Both the position numbers and the translations under genes were made by a program. A model generated the notes under the pieces. The model was not told where the DNA came from. It worked only from the letters and a program-made list of their open reading frames with translations, and did not search any database. Of a stretch of 64,000 nt of DNA, positions 55,210 through 64,000 are shown in pieces. Position 1 is the first letter of the stretch, and every line of letters starts with the position of its first letter. The stretch is from Gammaproteobacteria bacterium (GTDB lineage Bacteria > Pseudomonadota > Gammaproteobacteria > SZUA-229), in NCBI GenBank assembly GCA_026195255.1, contig JAPHSS010000022.1:61316-125315 (forward strand). Direction: 5' to 3'.

Positions 55210-57027
55210 ATGTTAATTAACAGTCAGTTAGTAAAAGACCATTTTGGCCAGTATTACAAAATTCAAACCAGCAAAGATAAACCAGCACCGCTGTCTTTAG
55301 AGTCAGAAGTATTTCGTAGTAAGACACAGGCTGCCCAGTTTATAAACAATCTAACAGCACCAATTAGTTTCTGGTCCAGGATTGTTAATTCAGAAACCCT
55401 GATATTAAAATCCATCAGTAATGAAAAACAGCTAAAAGAAGAAGTTGCCGAGTTATTCAATCGAGGCAAAATAAAAGCTTTTAAAATTGATATTTCCTCA
55501 TCTTCTGATCACCCTCCTGAAAAACGAACAGTTACAGATAGCAATAAAAATAATCATACTTTCACACCTGTTAGTAGCTTATTAATTAGCAATCCTAAAG
55601 AGATTAAAAAATTCAGTAATAAAACTGAAGCTGAGAAATATTTAAATGAGTTATCTGCAGATAAAGATCAATTAAAAAATATAGCTCAAGAATTAAATTT
55701 AGGTGCCGGCGGTTCTGATAGTGAAGTTTTAAGCTCAATTACGACCTCATTAGAATCTGGTTTAGTTGTTATTGTTGTTGACAGGTATTCTGCACCACCG
55801 TCAACAAAATCTGACAGTGATGGAACTGTTCGAGGAGATCAGGATGCTAGTAAAGCTTCAAGCGCTGCCGTTATAACCTCGGCTACAGAAGAGGATATAT
55901 GTAACTGCACAATTAAGACATTAACAGCAAAATGTAAACATGGTCGGACACAGAATGAGAAAGGCATTCTTCAAGTTGTACCGACACCTGTTAAAACACG
56001 CTCAGAAGAATATGAGTTAATGGGTGTTAAAGTTACTTTAAAGGAAGAATATGCCGGTGATGATGAAATAGAATGTAGTGTTGATCTGCAGAATAACAAA
56101 AGTGACGCATGTTTTTATATTACCGATGAAACAAATGAACTTGTAAATAAACAATCCAGCAAAATTATTGTTAAAGGTGAAAATAAAAAGAAATTAGAAA
56201 AATGGCCTATTGATGCTTCACCAGAAAAAACTAGTATTCAAGGCCACGGCTGCGATAAAGCAGGTAAAACCATCTACATTGAAAGCTATCCTAGTCAGTA
56301 TTATACAATTCAAGGTGACTTATCAATATTTAAAGTCTGGACCGACAGTGTTAATGAAGGATGGGAGACTTGGGGAAAAAGTATATTTAGTTTAAGCCCT
56401 GTTGAGCTCGCTCCAAAAATAACCCCTCCAACAGGATCATTTAGTGCCAACTGGGGCTGGAAAGAGAATAATGACTGGAAGGCATATTATAATGTATCAA
56501 GTGACTTTGGTCTTAACCCAATACTTGGTGTAGAGATTAAAGTTATTTTAAGTATGGGCACTTTAGCTCTTACCGCCGCTGGAATACCACCCAATGTAGC
56601 TAAACTGGCTGCAGAACATTTACTCGATATACAATTATCAGCAGCAGCAAATTGCAAAGCATCACTAACAGGAAAACCAGCCGGTAAGTTTTACACTGAT
56701 GGAAGTAAAGAAATTACTGGAGAAGCTAAGTTTTCTACAGAAGGCGGAGTTGTATTAGAGCTATTAGCTAGAGCAGGAAGCGATTATGTTGTTTCAGTTT
56801 CATTATCTGTATCAGGTGAAGCAAAAGTAACAGGCGAGGATGTATTAGCCCTGGATAAGACAGGATTGTTCCTTCAGACAAATATAATGTTATCTCCATT
56901 CATAGGTACAGCTAAAGTTACAGTTAAATACTTTAAGATCAGATCCAAAACAAGATCTAAAAAATGGGAACCCTGGAAACAAATCGAAATATATAAAAGC
57001 GATAATAAAAAAATATTACCTAGATAG
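55210..57027 (+). CDS. Unrecognised 605-aa protein, possibly a secreted effector
   Basis: No signal peptide and no recognised enzyme motif. Residues about 1-95 and 115-200 look like two copies of one module (F-R-S-K-T-Q-A-A-Q-F-I-N-N-L versus F-S-N-K-T-E-A-E-K-Y-L-N-E-L). A Cys-rich knot follows at about 234-250 (C-N-C-T-I-K-T-L-T-A-K-C-K-H-G-R), and the C-terminal 220 residues are rich in beta strands and Trp. It lies 11 bases before a gene for a periplasmic protein. In a T6SS-bearing genome this arrangement resembles an effector followed by its immunity protein, but no VgrG or PAAR is nearby. Function is unknown. Confidence 0.6.
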   Translation: MLINSQLVKDHFGQYYKIQTSKDKPAPLSLESEVFRSKTQAAQFINNLTAPISFWSRIVNSETLILKSISNEKQLKEEVAELFNRGKIKAFKIDISSSSDHPPEKRTVTDSNKNNHTFTPVSSLLISNPKEIKKFSNKTEAEKYLNELSADKDQLKNIAQELNLGAGGSDSEVLSSITTSLESGLVVIVVDRYSAPPSTKSDSDGTVRGDQDASKASSAAVITSATEEDICNCTIKTLTAKCKHGRTQNEKGILQVVPTPVKTRSEEYELMGVKVTLKEEYAGDDEIECSVDLQNNKSDACFYITDETNELVNKQSSKIIVKGENKKKLEKWPIDASPEKTSIQGHGCDKAGKTIYIESYPSQYYTIQGDLSIFKVWTDSVNEGWETWGKSIFSLSPVELAPKITPPTGSFSANWGWKENNDWKAYYNVSSDFGLNPILGVEIKVILSMGTLALTAAGIPPNVAKLAAEHLLDIQLSAAANCKASLTGKPAGKFYTDGSKEITGEAKFSTEGGVVLELLARAGSDYVVSVSLSVSGEAKVTGEDVLALDKTGLFLQTNIMLSPFIGTAKVTVKYFKIRSKTRSKKWEPWKQIEIYKSDNKKILPR

Positions 57028-57038
57028 TAAAATAAATT

Positions 57039-57875
57039 ATGAAAAACAAATTATTTTTAAATGCTATATTTTTACTTACCATTTTTACTTGCGAGAATGC
57101 AATGAGTCAAGAAACCACTACTACAAAGCAATACATTAAAGTTGAAATGAAAGATGCAATATCTGACATATCTCTTAATGGTGTACCATTTATTAAAAAT
57201 CTGGATACAGATGGGTTTATAACAACTGAACCGGTAAACCTATGGTTAAAAAATGGCAAAAATACACTTGCATACACTATTCACTCTGATGATGAAAATA
57301 CAAGTTACTCACCACAAGTGAACGCTTTGGTCTTTACGCATGATAGTACGCAAGAATTCCCTACTCCTTTAAAAAATCTTGCTTCAATATCGTATTCACA
57401 TAGCGAAAAGTCTAAATACCCTGTTACAAAATCTATCGAATTTCAGTTGAATGAAAAAATTAACACCCGGTTATGGGATGATGCTGAAAAAATTACTGCA
57501 CTGAATCAGAATGATAAAAATGAGATGATAGAAATAGCCAACAATCTTGCTAAATTTGTTCTTAATGATACTAAACAGGCAATCAACTTGCAGTCTTATA
57601 AAATACAAGAAGATGCTTTATCAGAAGGAAAAACTATAGATAGGTTAATTGAGGCTGCTACAAAAAGTTATGAATGGTTACGTAGTCAAGATGCTTTAAA
57701 AATAGACAATATAAATTCGAATGAAATAAATTTTAATATATGTGGTGATGGCCAATTGGTCAATATGATGAGATCAAATAATGAAGATGCAATAATCATA
57801 GAATCTGAAGAGATGTATTTTGATATAGGTTTATATTTTTCTAAAATTAAAGGAAAATGGACAATTGTCAGATAA
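57039..57875 (+). CDS. Exported protein of unknown function (periplasmic)
   Basis: Encodes 278 residues. An N-terminal signal peptide runs M-K-N-K-L-F-L-N-A-I-F-L-L-T-I-F-T, with likely cleavage after A-M-S near residue 22. The mature part begins with a beta-rich half (I-S-D-I-S-L-N-G-V-P-F and L-W-L-K-N-G-K-N-T-L) and continues with helices. I recognise no family. It follows the 605-aa gene by 11 bases and overlaps the next gene's TTG start, so the three form an operon. It could be a periplasmic immunity protein for the upstream product; this is inference from order alone. Confidence 0.65.
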   Translation: MKNKLFLNAIFLLTIFTCENAMSQETTTTKQYIKVEMKDAISDISLNGVPFIKNLDTDGFITTEPVNLWLKNGKNTLAYTIHSDDENTSYSPQVNALVFTHDSTQEFPTPLKNLASISYSHSEKSKYPVTKSIEFQLNEKINTRLWDDAEKITALNQNDKNEMIEIANNLAKFVLNDTKQAINLQSYKIQEDALSEGKTIDRLIEAATKSYEWLRSQDALKIDNINSNEINFNICGDGQLVNMMRSNNEDAIIIESEEMYFDIGLYFSKIKGKWTIVR

Positions 57876-58362
57876 AAAATCAAATATGTCGTTATATATC
57901 ACACTTGCCATCGTCTTTATCATCATAATCTCTACATTATGGATGTTTTTCAATACACGGGACTGGAAAGAAACAACAGGTCAAATGAATCACATTGAAC
58001 TTCAAACTGTACATAATGATGTTATTTCGCCAATGTCAACAAACAAGAGCTTTTCAGAGCACAAGATAGACATGGAATATAGTTATGTTGTCGATGGAAA
58101 AGCATATACCGGTACTCAATTTTACCCGTTAATTCCAAATGTTTTTTCAGATAAAAAACATGCTGATGAATTAATGGGAAAATACCAGCCAAATAAAAAG
58201 ATAAGTGTTTTTTATAACCCTAAATCACCTGCTAATTCTTGCTTGATAACATCATCTAATATTACACCACTTAAATATACACTTATGATTGCTATTTTCC
58301 TATTCATTGCAACAGTATTAGTATTGGGGATTAAATACTTTAATACACTTATGGATAGTTAA
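57865..58362 (+). CDS. DUF3592-type membrane protein
   Basis: Encodes 165 residues from TTG at 57865, or 158 from ATG at 57886. Two membrane helices (about 10-28 and 136-158) bracket a soluble segment with Y-S-Y-V-V-D-G-K-A-Y-T-G and K-I-S-V-F-Y-N-P-K-S-P-A-N-S. This is the pattern of DUF3592 proteins, whose function is unknown. The TTG start overlaps the preceding stop by 11 bases. It may belong with the two genes before it. Confidence 0.75.
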   Translation: MSDKKSNMSLYITLAIVFIIIISTLWMFFNTRDWKETTGQMNHIELQTVHNDVISPMSTNKSFSEHKIDMEYSYVVDGKAYTGTQFYPLIPNVFSDKKHADELMGKYQPNKKISVFYNPKSPANSCLITSSNITPLKYTLMIAIFLFIATVLVLGIKYFNTLMDS

Positions 58363-58614
58363 ATATTTCTTAGCTTGAATTTAGTGTTTATAGCACATCG
58401 GGAAAGGGGTTTGTTGATAAGATATTTTACTGCTTTAGTTCTTTAAAACAGCAGATCAGTAATATATTCAATTAATCCACAAAAGCATGCATTCGAATTT
58501 GCCAGATTACCCCCTAAATGGTATATTTCACAATCTCAAGTAAACGTTATTTTACTTTTAACTTATTGATTTATCAGTAAATAGAACCAATGTTGCAACA
58601 ATGGATTTGAAGAA

Positions 58615-60024
58615 ATGAACAACAGGTTCAAAAATGTGCTTAAAACCCTCTCTCTACTCTGTGCTTTTCTATTTTTTAGTCAGCCTGCCTTATCTGATCA
58701 GGAAAAAATTAATACTCAGATACAGGAACTGGAAGATAGTTTTAAAGGTCTTTCATCCGAATTTTATCAGGATATTAAAAGTTATGCTGCCGAAAGTCAT
58801 AAAGAAATATCCGATATTGATGAGTTATTAATCGAAGTAAATAAACTAAATAATTCAAATCAGTCAATAGCAGCAATTCAATTAATCCATTTTAACATTC
58901 CAACGGTAAAAGATAATCTAGATAATAAGGCAGTTTTCAAAATAGTTGAACTTCTATTAAACGAAAATGAATGGAACCTGGCTAATACACTGTATAAAGA
59001 AATTAAAAGTGATGGTGATAAATCTTTATTAAACACCATACAGTTTATATTCGCTAAATATCATGCTCAGCGTAATGAGTGGCCACAGGTAAATAAACTA
59101 CTAGAAGGAATTATTACTGAGCTCTCTGAAGAGAATGCTGCTTATGCTCTATTATTAAATGGTTCTGCCTTACAACACCTTAAGAAACACCGACAAGCAG
59201 TAGACAACTATAATAAAATAAAACCGACTTCTCAGTATTATAGTTATGCTCAATTAAATACAGCAATAGCTAATATCAGACAAGGCTGGTGGACTGATGC
59301 CCAAACAAAAATTCAAGACTTAATTATTCAATATAATAAAACAAACGAAGACGAGTTAACAAATCGACTTTATCTGGTATTGGGTTATGCCCTCTTGCAA
59401 CGGGAATATTATCGCGATGCACGTGATGCATTCAGACATATCGGTTTACAAAGTCGTTATACAAACAGGGCTTTACTGGGTATAGGTTTAACGGCAACCA
59501 GTCAGGGTGATTTTGTTGGTGGCCTAAATGCATTAACAATATTAAAGAATAAAAAAACATCAGATTTGTCTGTTGATGAATCGTATCTACTCGTCCCTTA
59601 TGTTTATGAAAAACTTCAACAGGAACTAACAGTTACAACCACCTATTCCGAAGCCATGAAATATTACCAGAGACGCTCTGCGAGTCTTGAAAAAATTTCA
59701 GATGAGCATTCTAATTTTAGTGATTTAATCTATAACCCTGAGACATCCAGCTTTGTGGTCGAGAACAATGACTTTGATTACACAAGCAAATATCCTGATT
59801 CATTTATAAACAACTTTAAACGTTTAAATGAATTCGAGACTCTAAGTAAAAGAAAAAACATAAAGAATAAAATAATTAAACTAATAAAACGATTTGATAT
59901 TACTTATCAACAGATCGTTTCTGATTTAGCAAATCAGAGAATTGAATATTTAAAGAGTTATTTAAATCAATCAAGATATGGTCTCGCTCGATTATATGAC
60001 AATACTAAAGAGTCGAATAATTAA
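58615..60024 (+). CDS. Exported TPR-type helical repeat protein
   Basis: Encodes 469 residues with a signal peptide ending near F-S-Q-P-A-L-S-D (about residue 27). The mature protein is helical with TPR-like repeats, such as A-Y-A-L-L-L-N-G-S-A-L-Q-H-L-K-K-H-R-Q-A and G-Y-A-L-L-Q-R-E-Y-Y-R-D-A. It should act in the periplasm as a scaffold. It is followed after one base by a large TPR lipoprotein, and the group of four genes appears to be one transcript. I do not recognise a named system. Confidence 0.75.
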   Translation: MNNRFKNVLKTLSLLCAFLFFSQPALSDQEKINTQIQELEDSFKGLSSEFYQDIKSYAAESHKEISDIDELLIEVNKLNNSNQSIAAIQLIHFNIPTVKDNLDNKAVFKIVELLLNENEWNLANTLYKEIKSDGDKSLLNTIQFIFAKYHAQRNEWPQVNKLLEGIITELSEENAAYALLLNGSALQHLKKHRQAVDNYNKIKPTSQYYSYAQLNTAIANIRQGWWTDAQTKIQDLIIQYNKTNEDELTNRLYLVLGYALLQREYYRDARDAFRHIGLQSRYTNRALLGIGLTATSQGDFVGGLNALTILKNKKTSDLSVDESYLLVPYVYEKLQQELTVTTTYSEAMKYYQRRSASLEKISDEHSNFSDLIYNPETSSFVVENNDFDYTSKYPDSFINNFKRLNEFETLSKRKNIKNKIIKLIKRFDITYQQIVSDLANQRIEYLKSYLNQSRYGLARLYDNTKESNN

Positions 60025-60025
60025 T

Positions 60026-62839
60026 ATGTTGAAGACAGATAATATTAAACAGATTTTTTTAATAACTTGCATGGGGCTTTTATCCTCCTGTATGTCAGAA
60101 GATAAACCAGCCAGTCTGGCAGACATTGATGTGTCAACAGGACAGCAAACTAAAAATAAAGTTTTTATTAAACCTAAATCTGAAGATGAAATTAGAGAAG
60201 CTTATACCAGTTACTTAAATAACGCAGGTGAAGACGACAATACACGCTTAGAGGCTTTGAGCAGACTTGCTGAACTTGAGTTTAGTTACAGTGACAAGTT
60301 ATTACAGCAACAGGAAAATCTAAGTGCAGAAGATAAAGAAGCGTTTGATGACAGGCGTTACAATGCTCGACTAGATAAAACAATTAGCCTGCTTAGTACG
60401 TCACTTAAAGATTATCCAAAAGCTAAAAATAACGACACTCTTCTTTATCAAATAGCTAAAGCATACGATCAACGTGGCGATCATCAGGCGTCAGTAGATG
60501 CTTTAACTCAATTATCAGAAAAATACCCTAAAAGTCCATTTTATGCTGAAGCTCAGTTTCGCATAGCTGAAGATGCTTTTTCATATCGTGATTACAGCAC
60601 GGCAGAATTTTCATACACAGAAGCCATTATTGCCAAAGACAATGAAGTATTTTATGAGAAGTCATTATTTAAACGTGGTTGGGCCAGATTTAAACAGCAA
60701 TATTATACTGATGCAGTCGATGATTTTCTTCAAGCAGTGTTAGAGCATGATTTTGATGAATTTGAAAAATTAAATAAGTCAGAACGTGAACAGTTTGACG
60801 AATATTTCAGAGCCGTAGGGCTGGCTTTCTCGTATTTGGGTGGTGCTGAACCATTACAGGAATACTTTCAAGATCAGCCTGATTTTATATATACGTACCA
60901 CACCTATTCTATGGTCGCCGAGATCTATCTAAAACAGGAACGATACTCTGATGCAGTGAATACACATCAACAGTTTATCAAGTTTTACCCAAAATCAAAT
61001 AATATCCCCTATTCTCATCTTAAGATAATCGAAATATGGAAAAATAGCGGTTTCACAAACAAGGTTTACGGTGCAATAGAAAACTTCTACCTGCAATACA
61101 ACCCTTCGAGTAAATACTGGAAAAATCAAAATGAAAACTCCAGTATCAATCGCGCTATAAGACGATCATTAAAAGAATATGTTGTTTTAATGACGGGTTA
61201 CTATCATAACAAATATCAGAAGTCAGCTAAGAATGCAGATTATAAATCAACAGATCTCTGGTATAAAAGATACTTAAAGCATTACAGTGCTTATGCTCAA
61301 AAAGATAACATTTACTTCCTGTATGCCGAGTTGTTAAATCAGAAAAGTAACAATGAATTGGCTTTAAAGTATTATGAATTAGCGGCTTACGATAATGATT
61401 TAATTATTCACAAAAAAGCCGCTTATGCGACGATTATTGTGAGTGACAGCTTATTAACAAAAGATATAAAGAATAAAGGATATCTAAAGAAGCATATTTC
61501 ATATGCTTTAAAATACTCACAAAAGTACCCAGCCGATAAACAAACTCATAAAATCATCTTACATGCAGCTGAATTAGCATATAAAGCATCTGAATATAAA
61601 ACCACTATTGAATTAGCTGATATTTTAATAGGCAATAGCAAAAGTAAAAATACTTCGTATATAAGCGGTCTAAAAGCGGAGTCATATTTCAAACTTAATG
61701 AATATGCTGAAGCAGAATCACTTTATAGCCAGTTAGTTAAAACGCCCGCTATAAGTAAAAAGGATAAGCATAAATTTACTGATAAATTAGCCCTGTCTAT
61801 ATACAAACAAGGTGAAGTTGCATTAAGTAATAAAGAGACACCACAGGCTATCAAACATTATTCCAGGATATCTACTGTAGCGATGGGCTCAGCAATTGCA
61901 GCCACAGGGCTGTATGATGCTATAGCACTTAATATGCAACATAAACAGTGGAATAGTGCCATTACAGATATAAAACGATTCCAGAACCTATATCCACGCA
62001 ACAAATTACAAGCCGATGTTTCAAAGAAACTATCAGTTGCATATCTAAGCTCTAATCAGGGTATTAAAGCAGCTGCAGAATTTGAGAAGATCTCGTCTAT
62101 GGGAAGCAATGTAGCTATCAAGTCAGCTGCATTATGGCAGGCTGCTGAGTTATATGAAGAAAAGAATAAAATCAATGATGCAATTAGATCATATGAGGAG
62201 TATGCGCGTAAATTTAGAAAGCCCTACCCTCAATATTTAGAGTCAATGAACAAACTAACTGAGTTATATGATAAAAAAGGCGTCATTAGTAAAGGCAATA
62301 AATGGCGTAAGAATATTATAAAAGCTGATAAAAAAGCCCTAAATAATGTTAAAACAGATAGAACTCGTTACATCACCTCATTCGCAAATATTGGACTGGC
62401 CAGAAGTGAGAAGGCCCGGTTTGAGAAGATTAGATTATCTTTACCTTTAAAGAAGAGTTTAAGGAAGAAAAAAGGCGCTATGCAGAGCGCTGTTAAGTAT
62501 TACGGCAATGCATCAAAGTATAAAATTTATGAAGCTGCAACAGAAGCAACCTACTCTATTGCTTCAATTTATAAAAGTTTTAGTATTTCCCTACTTGAAT
62601 CAGATCGTCCTACTAAACTAAATGCTGAAGAGTTAGATCAGTACGAAATATTATTAGAGGATCAGGCATTTCCATTTGAAGACAAATCAATCGAATTTTT
62701 TGAAATCAATTTAACGCGTGTCAAAGATGGTCACTACAATCAATGGATTAAGAAGAGTCATGACGAGCTAATTGCCCTGTTCCCAACTCGCTATAATAGA
62801 AAACCAAAAGTGGATAGTTATATAAATGTACTTCATTAA
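60026..62839 (+). CDS. Large TPR lipoprotein
   Basis: Encodes 937 residues from the ATG at 60026. This start gives a proper lipoprotein signal ending in L-L-S-S-C with Cys22; the longer frame from 59978 would bury it. At least eight TPR-like repeats run through the protein, for example F-Y-A-E-A-Q-F-R-I-A-E-D-A-F-S-Y-R-D-Y and A-Y-L-S-S-N-Q-G-I-K-A-A. It is probably anchored to the outer or inner membrane facing the periplasm. It follows the previous stop after a single base. AT content is high (about 65% in sampled lines). Confidence 0.8.
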   Translation: MLKTDNIKQIFLITCMGLLSSCMSEDKPASLADIDVSTGQQTKNKVFIKPKSEDEIREAYTSYLNNAGEDDNTRLEALSRLAELEFSYSDKLLQQQENLSAEDKEAFDDRRYNARLDKTISLLSTSLKDYPKAKNNDTLLYQIAKAYDQRGDHQASVDALTQLSEKYPKSPFYAEAQFRIAEDAFSYRDYSTAEFSYTEAIIAKDNEVFYEKSLFKRGWARFKQQYYTDAVDDFLQAVLEHDFDEFEKLNKSEREQFDEYFRAVGLAFSYLGGAEPLQEYFQDQPDFIYTYHTYSMVAEIYLKQERYSDAVNTHQQFIKFYPKSNNIPYSHLKIIEIWKNSGFTNKVYGAIENFYLQYNPSSKYWKNQNENSSINRAIRRSLKEYVVLMTGYYHNKYQKSAKNADYKSTDLWYKRYLKHYSAYAQKDNIYFLYAELLNQKSNNELALKYYELAAYDNDLIIHKKAAYATIIVSDSLLTKDIKNKGYLKKHISYALKYSQKYPADKQTHKIILHAAELAYKASEYKTTIELADILIGNSKSKNTSYISGLKAESYFKLNEYAEAESLYSQLVKTPAISKKDKHKFTDKLALSIYKQGEVALSNKETPQAIKHYSRISTVAMGSAIAATGLYDAIALNMQHKQWNSAITDIKRFQNLYPRNKLQADVSKKLSVAYLSSNQGIKAAAEFEKISSMGSNVAIKSAALWQAAELYEEKNKINDAIRSYEEYARKFRKPYPQYLESMNKLTELYDKKGVISKGNKWRKNIIKADKKALNNVKTDRTRYITSFANIGLARSEKARFEKIRLSLPLKKSLRKKKGAMQSAVKYYGNASKYKIYEAATEATYSIASIYKSFSISLLESDRPTKLNAEELDQYEILLEDQAFPFEDKSIEFFEINLTRVKDGHYNQWIKKSHDELIALFPTRYNRKPKVDSYINVLH

Positions 62840-62882
62840 ATTTATTACTAACTCTGTTATTTATGCGATTATTACATCAGTT

Positions 62883-63482
62883 ATGTATCGTAATCGTTTA
62901 ATATTTATTACCTCAGCTTTATTTTTAAGCGCATGTAGTCAGGAAAACATTAAACCCGCTGATGAGACTACAGCGACAGATAAAACCGAACAAAGTAGGT
63001 CTATATCAAAGGCCAGTCGTGAGAAATATCGTGATGGCATAACAGCATTACATAATGATGACTTATCTAAGGCACAACGAATATTTAATGAATTTATTAG
63101 AAATAACCCCAATCTTGCAGGTGCATATACAAATCTGGCATTAGTGCATTTTAAAAAGAAAGAATATGAAAAGTCATTAAAACAGGCCAATAAAGCACTG
63201 GAGCTTAATCCGAAACAGGCACAGGCACATAATTTAAGGGCACAACTCTATGTAATTGATGGAAAAATACATAAAGCTAAGGATGATTATATAAAGGCCA
63301 TTGAAGTAAAACCTGATTATATCAATGCACAATATAACCTGGCCTTATTATATGATATCTATTTACAGGAAATCAGCCTCGCAATTAAACACTATAAGAT
63401 TTATATGAGTTTATTAAAAAAGCCGGATGAAACCACAAAAGAATGGATTACACATCTGCAAGGAACATTAAAAGATGGTTAG
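62883..63482 (+). CDS. TPR lipoprotein
   Basis: Encodes 199 residues from ATG 62883, giving a lipobox L-S-A-C with Cys18; an earlier in-frame ATG at 62826 overlaps the upstream gene and is less likely. Three canonical TPRs fill the rest: A-G-A-Y-T-N-L-A-L-V-H-F-K-K-K-E-Y-E-K-S, A-H-N-L-R-A-Q-L-Y-V-I-D-G-K and A-Q-Y-N-L-A-L-L-Y-D-I-Y. It resembles PilF/NrfG-like adaptor lipoproteins in form only. Its end overlaps the next gene by 8 bases. Confidence 0.82.
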   Translation: MYRNRLIFITSALFLSACSQENIKPADETTATDKTEQSRSISKASREKYRDGITALHNDDLSKAQRIFNEFIRNNPNLAGAYTNLALVHFKKKEYEKSLKQANKALELNPKQAQAHNLRAQLYVIDGKIHKAKDDYIKAIEVKPDYINAQYNLALLYDIYLQEISLAIKHYKIYMSLLKKPDETTKEWITHLQGTLKDG

Positions 63483-63711
63483 ACGAATCATTATATTGTT
63501 AATTATTATGGTTATGCCTTTTGTTATTTATGCGGAAGACAAAATAGAGCTACGCACAACTACCATTAAAGGAAATAAGGAGTTACCCAAAATTCTTTAT
63601 GTAGTCCCGTGGAAAGATATAAAAACCAGTAAAAAAGCAGAACGCAAATTAGTATTACATAGTTTATTTGGTGATTTATTTGATCCGGTATTGCCTCGAC
63701 AAAATAAATAG
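63475..63711 (+). CDS. Small exported protein of unknown function
   Basis: Encodes 78 residues with a signal peptide (M-V-R-R-I-I-I-L-L-I-I-M-V-M-P-F-V-I-Y-A, cleavage near residue 20). The mature 58 residues contain G-N-K-E-L-P-K-I-L-Y-V-V-P-W-K and end F-D-P-V-L-P-R. The compact conserved-looking L-P-K-I-L-Y-V-V-P-W motif suggests a real gene. The 8-base overlap with the TPR lipoprotein supports co-expression in the envelope operon. No family is recognised. Confidence 0.65.
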   Translation: MVRRIIILLIIMVMPFVIYAEDKIELRTTTIKGNKELPKILYVVPWKDIKTSKKAERKLVLHSLFGDLFDPVLPRQNK

Positions 63712-63743
63712 GCCTTTAATAATATCATTCATTACTGATTTTT

Positions 63744-64000
63744 CTAATTCGCGCGTCGCCATTGTAGCCCATAGCATCGACTCTCTATGACTGCTTTATA
63801 TCGACCACGAAACAATGTGCCATCGGTTCCCTTTAGTCGATTGTATCGTTGAGTAAAAATTCCATTGATGTGGCGCATACAGCGATCAAGGTTTGCTCGG
63901 CGTGTTTTTACATATAGGTGATAATGATTGCCCATTAGACAATATGCATGTATTTCTAGCCCGAATCTTCTACAAGCTTCTTCTGTTGTAGTTAAGAATG
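63744..64000 (-). pseudogene. Truncated REP-associated Y1 transposase fragment
   Basis: The frame enters from the right edge and ends at 63744. It shows A-Y-C-L-M-G-N-H-Y-H-L-Y-V-K-T with the H-x-H metal motif, N-G-I-F-T-Q-R-Y-N-R, and G-T-L-F-R-G-R-Y-K-A-V of the Y1/REP-associated (transposase_17) family. After I-E-S the sequence turns into a short unrelated tail and stops. The expected Y-I-H-x-N-P-V-R-A segment with the catalytic Tyr is missing, so the copy should be inactive. The 5' end lies outside the window. Confidence 0.75.

Noticed and set aside
55020..55220. 66-codon frame before the 605-aa gene
   Set aside because: It has no recognisable motif or ribosome site and overlaps the start of a better-supported gene.

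Overview
The window looks like chromosomal DNA from a low-GC (about 40% by eye) gammaproteobacterium with flexible aerobic and anaerobic metabolism, perhaps a marine, sulfur-oxidising or methylotroph-like lineage. The basis is the gene content: a type VI secretion system with ClpV, a PPi-type pyruvate phosphate dikinase, an E. coli-type glucokinase, a glgC/glgA/glgB/glgP glycogen set with a GH57 enzyme, a true FNR and a DgcZ-type cyclase. The species cannot be named from this sequence. No rRNA, tRNA or CRISPR was seen.

Layout. (1) 1-15.2 kb: divergent T6SS locus. The minus strand carries tagH-tssJ-tssK-tssL (tssL is cut by the window edge). The plus strand carries tssA-tssB-tssC, a strong hairpin, a second tssC-like gene, then tssE-tssF-tssG-clpV. 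hcp, vgrG and tssM are not in the window. (2) 15.8-19 kb: ppdK behind an FNR-like box, then a small histone-H1-like/DUF2934 protein. (3) 19.3-33.3 kb, minus strand: one long carbohydrate operon, glk-glgC-GH57-malQ-glgB-glgA-glgP-zwf-pgl. (4) 33.5-41.4 kb: regulators and transport. These are fnr, a divergent NarX/NarL-style two-component pair with a NarL-like site in front, a small Cys-rich protein, a CBS protein translationally coupled to an ArsB/NhaD-type carrier, a zinc-type diguanylate cyclase and gnd. (5) 41.6-53.0 kb: an eleven-gene operon encoding an Mrp-antiporter/complex-I-like membrane oxidoreductase plus a ferritin-like protein. (6) 53.2-54.8 kb: pgm. (7) 55.2-63.7 kb: AT-rich accessory genes, namely an unrecognised 605-aa protein with a periplasmic neighbour and a DUF3592 protein, then a TPR/lipoprotein envelope operon. 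(8) A truncated REP-type transposase lies at the right edge.

The most interesting system is the operon at 41.6-52.6 kb. It has the subunit plan of archaeal Mbh/Mbx complexes: MrpE, F, G, B, C and D-like antiporter parts plus NuoH/B/C/D/I-like parts. By eye, the NuoD-like subunit lacks both [NiFe] cysteine pairs and also the quinone-site His and Tyr of complex I. The NuoB-like subunit keeps only three of the four N2-cluster cysteines. Two antiporter modules are fused in one 1082-aa protein. The NuoI-like ferredoxin is fused to a GltD/NfnB-type flavoprotein. It therefore appears to be neither a hydrogenase nor a quinone-reducing complex I. I infer an ion-pumping, NAD(P)H-linked enzyme whose second redox partner is unknown.

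TTGAC-N4-GTCAA palindromes occur before ppdK, before the Mrp-like operon and before the CBS/carrier operon. The fnr gene here encodes all four cluster cysteines and the E-x-x-S-R recognition helix. In the first two cases the box sits at the same distance from a -10-like hexamer, matching class II FNR promoters. A coherent reading is that low oxygen switches on PPi-saving glycolysis of stored glycogen and an ion-translocating redox complex that handles the NAD(P)H made by zwf and gnd.
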